NCBI RefSeq assembly: GCF_000227115.2
Contig: NC_016484.1
Coordinates: 124,001 to 188,000, forward strand
From: Naumovozyma dairenensis CBS 421
Lineage: Eukaryota > Ascomycota > Saccharomycetes > Saccharomycetales > Saccharomycetaceae
Length of the DNA: 64,000 bases
Reading direction: 5' to 3'
Translations under genes and position numbers: made by a program
The notes under the pieces: model-generated
What the model saw: the letters and a program-made list of their open reading frames with translations, nothing else
Told to the model about the DNA's origin: nothing
The model's database searches: none
In this document: positions 53,701 through 61,452 of the stretch, in pieces
Layout of the letters: every line of letters starts with the position of its first letter
Position numbering within the stretch: the stretch's first letter is position 1

Positions 53701-55463
53701 TATCTTTTGTATCTGTAATTTGTAAGCTTGTCGTTTGTCTGTTTGTTTTTAAAATTAAAGTCTTCCTATCTATCAAAATATTGAATGTTATATGTGAATA
53801 TCAATTGGGAGTGGAGTTCTCAAAAAGAATTGATATTACTTTAATAGAGGAGGCAACTTTGGTTTAAAAAAACGAATATATACCAAAAATTGTTGATGTA
53901 CTTTTCTTTATATTTTCTGTGGATATTATAAGTTGATAATATTTCTGAATAAGCTTATATTTTGTCTATCACTCTGTCTATTCCTTTTACCTCCTTATAA
54001 AATTCGTGGTGAAGTAAATCAATTGTTATAGGGTTTCTATTTTCCCGATTTTATTATAGTGTCCTATAGACTAGTGGGAGATTTGAATTAAAAATATTAG
54101 TTATGACGAATCTTTTAATTGAAAAGTCCAATAAAGTTTTAAAAAACTATTCGACAATGATTGCTATTTGGTAGGTAATATGGAGTAGTTGCATGTGTAA
54201 ACTAATCAACCAATATAAACCCTCACTGACCTCTAATCAATCATCTGGTGAGTAATTGGTAACGTAACAAACGTACCGTAATGTTGATATTAAATTCAAG
54301 AGAAAAGATAAAGCGTTTTCGGATGGAATTTTCACTACGGGAAGGAAAAAGAAGTTTGCCTTTCCATGATCGATTAGGGTTTGTTGACTTGCGGGAAAAG
54401 TATATAGGGCTAATAGTTTGTTTCTGTTGAGAAATCAGGAAAATCAACCCCCTTCATTACCCGGATTACCGAGTTTTATCTTTTCATATCCAAAAATAAA
54501 AGGGCATAATATTAGGATTAATAATAATAATTCCGCATTTTCACAGGGAAGGTTCACCCAATATCTTTGTTACCCACCATATACAAACGGATAGCCCGTG
54601 GGACCGCGCCGTCGAAATTTGAAATTTGAAAAATTTTCCTCACGTTTCACGACTCAACGAAAATTTTTGCATGGATAGACGATGAGCTTTATTCTCGTGT
54701 TATATAAATAGTTAACCCTTCTTACTTATCAGTTAAAAGTTGGTGTCTGCCACTTTTGACCTTCGAAGTTCCGATCTAGCTTAACATATCTCAAACAACT
54801 GGCATCCATTGCGTAGATGCCTAGCGTTCTATAATACATTACATTTCTTTGAAGGATCAAGATCGTATTGTATGAGAATTTCATGTGTAAAAATTGAAGT
54901 GGCGTAAAAGAAAACAAATGATGAATTTTTTTTCTAAAAAACATATCTTATCTACATTATCTGATTATTTTAACAACTAACAATAGTAGTTAACTGAAGA
55001 TATCTCCTTTTATTCTGATTTTTTGCTTATCACTTCATTTTTTTATAAGCACCAGTAATTTCATGCAGCTTTTTTAAACTTAGTTCTCAACATTATTGAA
55101 CTTAGAATATCATAAAAGCGTCTGTGTAAATTTTCATCAAAATACTATCCAATGTTCCTGGGATGCCTTACACGTTTAATATTCATGATTAGCGCAACAT
55201 TATTGGTAACATTCATTCATACTAGACAATCCAATTGGACCACGTAAAGAAGAAATCCTTGAAAACCATCATTTAAATTATCTTCATAATCGCTAAGAAA
55301 GATAGATTTAGAGTTCTGATCAATACGTATTCAAACTACTACTGCAAGCTATTAGAGTAAAATAGTCAATTATATATATATATATATATAAGCTGATAGA
55401 GTTTTCTATGTTTATTGAACAGAAAATTCCAATAGACTCTCTTCGAAAAACAGCTAATATATA
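53701..55463. other. Long WHI2-CUE5 interval with a possible small RNA gene
   Basis: About 1.76 kb without a protein gene. From left to right there is a Tbf1-type motif TTAGGGTTT (54374-54382), an RRPE-like TGAAAAATTTT (54627-54637), a PAC core GATGAG (54682-54687) and TATATAAAT (about 54702). A structured stretch follows, including the hairpin GGCATC...GATGCC (54801-54821). Further on, a C-box-like ATGATGA (54918-54924) and CTGA D-box candidates (54961-54964 and 54994-54997) occur. This arrangement resembles yeast snoRNA promoters plus a C/D RNA. From memory, S. cerevisiae has snR62 between CUE5 and WHI2. An (at)n run lies at 55374-55390. Confidence 0.4.
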
Positions 55464-56915
55464 CTACAATTCATCATCGCTATTTATTAGAAAATCATCT
55501 TCATCATCAAGAGAATTTGGTTTCTTATCCTTACTAACAACATTCACTTTAGTAGGTGTCGCGTTCAATGGCTCAGGAGCTACAGGGGTCCATTTATTTT
55601 GTTGCTTAGTATCCACAGGTTCTGGGGTATCAATCAAAGTAGTTTGAGCAACAACTTCATTCTTCTTCACAGTAGGGGTCTTTTCCAATTGAATTGATCC
55701 TTTTCCATCGGAGTCCCTTGACCTTTCTCTAGATGGTAATTGAGGTGGAACATCATCGTCATCATCATCATCATCATTTGTACCAACATGATCATCTCCA
55801 AATTCATTATCGTCATCATTATCAAGCAATGAAATACCATGATTCTCCAAAGAATCTTCACCGACTTGAGCACCAAATGAGTTAAATCTACGTCTTTCAG
55901 GTTTCACATTTTCAACTGTATTGTTTGTTTTTTTCCCCATTTTTTTTTCATTCTGATAATAAGACCACGCTTTTTGTTGTTCTCTAATATCATCATCAGT
56001 GAACCCGGCTGGGTTCCTCTTTTCGCGTTGTTGCATGGATTCATCCTCTTCTCCAATAATATTCTTACTAAACCATGAACCTACTTTTGACGCAGTTTCT
56101 TGTAAAGATCGATTTGCTCTAGCTGTAATTTCAGGTAAATCCTTTTCGACAAATTGACCCCAAGAATCATCTTCTATATCATTTTCGACTCCATATCTTG
56201 AATTTCTTGGCCTATCATCTTCTTCAGTTCTTCTCTGTCTTCTTGGTTCATTAGAGGGTCTTTGTTTCTGTCTAGGGTTTGTTCTATTATATTGTTCATT
56301 CAATTGACGAGCTAACAACTCATCTTGTTCCAATTGCCTCTGATCTTGGGTTTTCCTAGTTGGTAAAGTGGGAGGTTCTTTAATGGGATCTGTTGGTAAT
56401 TCAATATCTTTCTCTGCATCTGGATCAGATAAATATAGTAAGGCGTTGAATGCAGGATCAAGTACACCTTGAGATGCAATAATTACTGCCTTAACATATT
56501 TTTCTTCAATATTAGGAAAGGCCTCCTTCAATTGAGTCAAGATCGGGTTTTCTCTTGGCTTCTGCAATCCTTCAGACACATCTTCAGTAGTTTTTCTTCT
56601 TGTTGGTAAAGGTGGACATTCTTCATTGTCAGCATCTTTGGTGTTATCAGTCAATTCATTCTTTCCGTCTAATTGTGAAGGTGCAGAATCAACGGAAGAC
56701 TTTTTTGCATCATCTTTCTCTTGTTCTTTTCCTCCTTCAATAGAAAGTTCATTATCTGTTAATTCAAGCTTAGTAGAATCTGCAGCACTGGTCGATTCTT
56801 TAGGTTTTGCATTAGATTCATTGTTTTCTAAGGGGACTTCTTCAGTTTTTTGTTCAACATCAATTATCTCAGCCTCCTTGGTCAGTGATTCTTTTGAATT
56901 GCTCTTTTCTGTCAT
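55464..56915 (-). CDS. CUE5: Ubiquitin-binding CUE-domain autophagy adaptor
   Basis: A 483-residue protein (S. cerevisiae Cue5 is 411). After an acidic Glu/Asp/Ser head, the CUE domain lies at about 122-165 (ILTQLKEAFPNIEEKYVKAV, with the conserved FP and later ALLYLSDP). A charged, Arg/Gln-rich middle follows. Near the C-terminus, NKWTPVAPEPL offers a W-x-x-V motif, matching the Atg8-interacting motif of Cue5 (WQPL, as I recall it). Cue5 links ubiquitinated proteins to Atg8 and also aids proteaphagy. It lies between WHI2 and GLO4, as in S. cerevisiae. Confidence 0.9.
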   Translation of the reverse strand: MTEKSNSKESLTKEAEIIDVEQKTEEVPLENNESNAKPKESTSAADSTKLELTDNELSIEGGKEQEKDDAKKSSVDSAPSQLDGKNELTDNTKDADNEECPPLPTRRKTTEDVSEGLQKPRENPILTQLKEAFPNIEEKYVKAVIIASQGVLDPAFNALLYLSDPDAEKDIELPTDPIKEPPTLPTRKTQDQRQLEQDELLARQLNEQYNRTNPRQKQRPSNEPRRQRRTEEDDRPRNSRYGVENDIEDDSWGQFVEKDLPEITARANRSLQETASKVGSWFSKNIIGEEDESMQQREKRNPAGFTDDDIREQQKAWSYYQNEKKMGKKTNNTVENVKPERRRFNSFGAQVGEDSLENHGISLLDNDDDNEFGDDHVGTNDDDDDDDDVPPQLPSRERSRDSDGKGSIQLEKTPTVKKNEVVAQTTLIDTPEPVDTKQQNKWTPVAPEPLNATPTKVNVVSKDKKPNSLDDEDDFLINSDDEL

Positions 56916-57758
56916 AGTAATGTCGGTATATTATTGATTATAATAAGTTTGAAATGCAATAGTTTGGGTTGCTCTATTGAGTTTTACGTCTCCTCCCTGT
57001 TCAACAATAGATACCGTACCCATAAATATGGCTATTTTGAGATTTGTCCTTATTTCAAAGGTTGGGAAACACCCATACCGTCCGTAGTATTTCATACAGC
57101 TTTGCATAATATACAACCAATGCGTCACAAACAAATTGATGGAACATCGAATTATACGGTAACGGGTAAAAATGGATATTTGGTACATAACTTTCTCCTT
57201 ATGGGATACTATGCTAAAATAACACCTTGAGTATTTTTCACTCAATGGATAAGTAAGCAAGTAATATCTTAAACCTCAAATAAATGGGGAATGGTAAGGT
57301 TGTACTTTCCTATTTTTGTACGTCAGTATACGAAGAAGATGTTTGTGAACAGCTTACTAGCCGTTAATCAGGAGCACCAGTCGTACATACTTTGTGACAA
57401 AGGCAATCGTTCTTGAGTTTATTATGGAATTTTTTAGATAATTCCCGGGCAGCTTAACAAAACCAACTAGCATTTACTTGAATACAGAAATAGAACTGGT
57501 GCTACCTCCTGTCACATACTGTGCTTAATACCCTTGGAAAAAATGCTACCAGATTACTTTCCAACAAAAGCTAGTTTAGTTACCTTTTGAGTCACTGTTG
57601 GTTAATTTTTTGGCGCAATATTAAAATTTGTCAGTGTAAAAACGTTTCAGTCGAAGTCGAAGGTTTCTAATAAATGTAAAACGTAGTCACGGTAAGTCAG
57701 CTGTTAAGTATTTCAGAAAATTATTTACAAAAATTAGGTACAAACTCAGCATCTTCCT
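56916..57758. promoter_or_regulatory. CUE5 upstream region; possible non-coding RNA
   Basis: About 840 bp. The ORFs around 56931-57260 on both strands have no coding support. A stretch at about 57340-57560 is less AT-rich than its surroundings and shows short complementary segments. As I recall, S. cerevisiae has the H/ACA RNA snR9 between GLO4 and CUE5, so one may lie here or right of 58.0 kb. I could not fix boxes H and ACA. Confidence 0.3.
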
Positions 57759-57989
57759 TCACTGCCTTTGCTGGTCATATTGCTGGGCTTCTTTAGCCTT
57801 ATTCTGTTGTAACTTATGACAGAAACGTAGAATATTTACTAAAAGAACAGGTACAAGTGTACCGTATAACTTAGAAATATAGACAGCGTTATGATTGTAT
57901 AAAGCCAAGTACGGAAGAAAGATGTTAAGAACGAGAAATACAAAAACGGTAAATAAGGCAATAAAGGAAAAGCTTTCAACTTTAAGCAT
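57759..57989 (-). CDS. Unrecognised 76-residue two-span membrane protein
   Basis: Started at the ATG at 57987-57989 (the five codons upstream begin with TTG), the product is 76 residues. It has two hydrophobic segments, about 6-30 (FSFIALFTVFVFLVLNIFLP) and 39-58 (KLYGTLVPVLLVNILRF). The tail is hydrophilic and Gln/Lys-rich (HKLQQNKAKEAQQYDQQRQ). The amphipathic layout and clean charge distribution suggest a real small gene. I do not know the family; S. cerevisiae has only a dubious ORF at this position. An upstream exon cannot be excluded. Confidence 0.5.
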   Translation of the reverse strand: MLKVESFSFIALFTVFVFLVLNIFLPYLALYNHNAVYISKLYGTLVPVLLVNILRFCHKLQQNKAKEAQQYDQQRQ

Positions 57990-58843
57990 GCCTATGGAAT
58001 ACAAATTTTATGCTAGTTAAAGGAATTCAAAAGGTCAGAATAATCGATTATTTTTTCCTTTTATCTAGTAAAACGAGTAATTATAACAGTATCCTTAAAA
58101 CGATTATCCTTTTAAATAAGTGAGGTTAAGGTATTATAGTGTCCTAGAGGATTTTTATAATTTTGTTTGACCCCAACTAAGGCCAGCATCTACTCCTCTG
58201 TCATCAGATCCATTGAGATTTGCCTTAGAAATAAAGTTAACCCTAGAAAAAAATAATGCTTGTTTTTTTTCTCCGACTTCAAACGAAAAAACTGTCTTCT
58301 GGAAAAGACTACCAGCTGAACGAAAAGAAAAATTTATAATAGGACTATAAAAAGAAGAAGAACAACAACAGTTTTCTTCTTACATGATATGTATTGTGTA
58401 CTTTCTGTTTTGTTTCAATTATTGGCATTTTTTTTGTTTTGAATTTTTTTTTTCGAAAGAAATCGGAATCTTATAGTAGAATCTCTGCCTAAAATAGAAC
58501 TTTTTAACCATTGCTACTTTGGTTAGAAGGTGTGGACAGCGGAGAAAGATTAAGATACGATTGAATATGAATTCAGTCTGGTTTTTGAAAATATCTTCAA
58601 CTTATTTCTGAGATTAATTAATTCTCAAGCGATTTCCATTTTCACTTTCCAAACAAAACCCATCCTTGTAGTTTTTTCTTCTTCTCTCATTTTCTTTTTA
58701 TTACATTGTAATTGTTATATAGATATGTTAATGTTGTATGACTTAAAAACCTTTATAGAAAAAAAAGTAAATTTAAGTTAATTAGCTAGTAAAATGATCC
58801 AAAGGCCACTAATATGGGACAGGATGAGATGAAATGCTCTCGA
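57990..58843. other. Intergenic region with possible snoRNA features
   Basis: About 850 bp. AACCCTAG, one base from a Tbf1 site, lies near 58240 and a TATA-like ctataaaaag at about 58346. A stem formed by AACCA and TGGTT around 58508-58526 lies in a stretch of lower AT content at 58465-58600. This could be a small RNA gene but no class-defining boxes are certain. Confidence 0.3.
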
Positions 58844-59650
58844 TTACATTGAGTTTTTCAATTTCCTTAATGTTTCCATTACTTTACTTCTCTTCCATGA
58901 TGAATCGTCATCACCTACAGCTTTTCTAACTAATGGATCATCCAATCTCATAAATGGGTTATATTTTAATTCATCGTCGATGGTGAATTCACCACAAGTC
59001 ATTTCATGTTTATCAGCATATTTCTCTAAATTATCCAACGCTTCATTTTCACCTAATTCTTGATAAACGTATTCCCTAATAAATTTGACATTACTCTTTG
59101 TATATTCATGACCAGGATAAACTCTTGTCAAGTTCCAATTTGGTTCTCCAACGCCATGAATAATCCTTTCATTAAGAGCTTCATCCATTTGTACACCATT
59201 CCCCTCGAAAAACCTTCCACAACCTCCAATGAAAAGTGTATCACCAGTAAAGATACATTGCTCATTAGTTTCTGGATCTTTAACATGATAGCAAATAGAA
59301 TCAACTGTATGACAAGGGGTTCTAATGCAAGTGATATCCAAATTACCCAATTTATAATGTTGTAAATGTTCAGGCAATTCAGTCGCGTCCGGGGAGGATT
59401 TAGAACCTGCAACAATCTTCACTACGAAACGCTTCCCCTCTTGTTTCAACTCATTAATCATGGACATATTCCCATCAGAATGATCATAATGATGATGTGT
59501 GTTTACAATTGCCTTGATAGATTGTCTTTCACTTGATGTCAAATTAGGGATGACTTCGTCAGATTCTGCAGGATCAATAAGCCATGAGTTTAATTTATCT
59601 TGACTACTTAATAAGTAACAATAATTGACACCACCGGTGTTCCATCTCAT
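58844..59650 (-). CDS. Glyoxalase II (hydroxyacylglutathione hydrolase), GLO2/GLO4
   Basis: A 268-residue metallo-beta-lactamase-fold enzyme that hydrolyses S-D-lactoylglutathione to D-lactate and glutathione. The metal-binding motif THHHYDHSDGN is at about 51-61. Further ligands are in the RTPCHTVDSICYH segment, FTGDTLFIGGCGRFFEG and YPGHEYT. The duplicates are GLO2 (YDR272W, cytosolic) and GLO4 (YOR040W, mitochondrial). No presequence is seen here, which favours a cytosolic enzyme like Glo2. The chosen start gives MRWNTGGVNY; another ATG 22 bp upstream is out of frame by one base and would otherwise add a Glo2-like N-terminus. Confidence 0.9.
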   Translation of the reverse strand: MRWNTGGVNYCYLLSSQDKLNSWLIDPAESDEVIPNLTSSERQSIKAIVNTHHHYDHSDGNMSMINELKQEGKRFVVKIVAGSKSSPDATELPEHLQHYKLGNLDITCIRTPCHTVDSICYHVKDPETNEQCIFTGDTLFIGGCGRFFEGNGVQMDEALNERIIHGVGEPNWNLTRVYPGHEYTKSNVKFIREYVYQELGENEALDNLEKYADKHEMTCGEFTIDDELKYNPFMRLDDPLVRKAVGDDDSSWKRSKVMETLRKLKNSM

Positions 59651-60247
59651 TTTGATTGGTTTAACGTGTCATTGTTCTTGTTATGACTGTGATTCTATTT
59701 CTAATATGATGAAATGCAAATGTTCTTCTTGGTATATCTTTGGTTAGATATCTTAACATATATTTATGAGTGTATATATGCAATAAGAAAGTATACTAGT
59801 TGATCTAGTTGGTTTGAGGTGGGAGATGTGCTACTCTATTCTACTCATTCAAGAATCTTTTTCCTTTTCCTGTCTCTTCCCCTTACGCACCATAGACTAT
59901 ATTATATACTGTTTTAAACATTATCTGCCCATTACGTATTTTAAACTATATTTCCACCACAAACACATAGTGAAGCGAAGTGTAGAGCGTTGAGCACGGA
60001 GTGGGAGGGGGATAAGAGGACGAACCCTGGGGATCTGTTAGAAATAAGGCACAATGTGTAGAGTAGTTATGGATGGTAATTCGTTTGCTTGTTTCAGCTA
60101 TAGTTTCCATTGATTACAGTAGGCTTATGCATTAGATTATTTAATTTAGTTCACTTTTTTTTAGTAAGACCTAATCTCGTCTAGTCTACTCTTATTATAC
60201 GCAAGGTATATATTATTATACAGCGAGAGAACTTACGGTTCTCATCT
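59651..60247. promoter_or_regulatory. Glyoxalase II promoter region
   Basis: About 600 bp between the glyoxalase gene and the CKB2 stop. A G-rich patch (gtgggagggggataag, about 60001-60016) contains an AGGGG stress-element core. No gene is seen. Confidence 0.45.
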
Positions 60248-61006
60248 TTAAGTAGCATAACCACCATTTTTAGACATGTCTATTTGTAATTTGTCTAGTC
60301 TCTCCACCAATTTCAATCTTTGTAACTCTTGCCAACGGGCCAATTGTGCTTGTTTATGAAGTTCGAATCCAAATATCTTTGGGACATATCTCTTTGTTGG
60401 ATGTTTTGGAACCATGTCTGGATATGCTTGAAGAAACATCCCAGGGAAACTTGTTCCGAAAAAGGCACCATCAATGGAACTATGTCTTGATGATTTAGGG
60501 ACATATAGGTCTTCACATGATGGACAATAAAGCTTTACACAATCAATTCCAGGTTGATCATGTAGACCCACTGGCAATAGCGGTTGATAATTACAATATA
60601 CTCTTGGACATCTACCGAAATCGGCATCCTTATATTTATCTAACATCTTTTGTAAACCTTTAATGGTAATAATATAACGAGCATGAATTAACCCATAAAA
60701 TTTACGAGCATCACTTTCCAATTGTTCCAAGCGAGAATGTGACATGGATTCTAAAACGTTTTCATCTAAATCATCAACAATGTATTGAACCACTTGAGAA
60801 AATTTAGAGACTGATTTTTGTAAATTAATTAAATTAAATCTATCAGTAATGTATTCCGGATCAATATCACAAAAATATTCGTTACCTTTCCTTCCTAGGA
60901 AAACATCTATCCACATTTCAACATATTCAGAGGATTCAGAGGCAGCTTCTTCTTCTCCTACTTCCATAGATTCATCTTCCACATGTTCTTCTGTACTACG
61001 TTCCAT
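60248..61006 (-). CDS. CKB2: Casein kinase 2 regulatory subunit beta'
   Basis: A 252-residue CK2 beta subunit (S. cerevisiae Ckb2 is 258). An acidic N-terminus precedes EMWIDVFLGRKGNEYFCDID. The zinc-ribbon cysteines fall at 133, 138, 161 and 164, the spacing conserved in CK2 beta, where they mediate dimerisation. The C-terminal GTSFPGMFLQAYPDMVP is the block that contacts the catalytic subunits. It pairs functionally with CKA2 at the left of this window. The gene lies between the glyoxalase II gene and HIR2, as in S. cerevisiae. Confidence 0.95.
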   Translation of the reverse strand: MERSTEEHVEDESMEVGEEEAASESSEYVEMWIDVFLGRKGNEYFCDIDPEYITDRFNLINLQKSVSKFSQVVQYIVDDLDENVLESMSHSRLEQLESDARKFYGLIHARYIITIKGLQKMLDKYKDADFGRCPRVYCNYQPLLPVGLHDQPGIDCVKLYCPSCEDLYVPKSSRHSSIDGAFFGTSFPGMFLQAYPDMVPKHPTKRYVPKIFGFELHKQAQLARWQELQRLKLVERLDKLQIDMSKNGGYAT

Positions 61007-61452
61007 TGATGTGCTTTCTATACTACTACTAGTTTTTTGTACTTATCCCTATCTCCTTTGGGGGTTTCGTTCACTCTCTTAACACTTCAAAAATGTACCT
61101 CTTGGTTTGATGGATAACGCAATGATATAAATTACGTGTATGTACTTATATATCCCACTCTTCAAATCCTTCACAGATCTATATAGCTTCTTGCACTTGC
61201 ACTTCCACTTGCACTCAGATATAATAACAATAATACTAATAATGAAAACTGCTCGGTGAAAATTATTCCAAAAAGTTCCCAAAACGAAGAGCCGAGAAAG
61301 AAAAATAATAACAACAATAACATAACATTACATTACTATGTTTGTATGTGTAGAGCATATATTGCCATGTTCAAAGGTTTACATACATACATACTTACAT
61401 ATATACATACACAGAAACAAACCAGACATGCATGCATGCATAGATAGATCAA
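61007..61452. promoter_or_regulatory. Divergent CKB2/HIR2 promoter region
   Basis: About 445 bp between two divergent start codons. Simple repeats include cttgcacttgcacttcc-type at about 61190-61216 and (catacata)n near 61380-61440. The small ORFs on the plus strand here are not credible genes. Confidence 0.5.
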
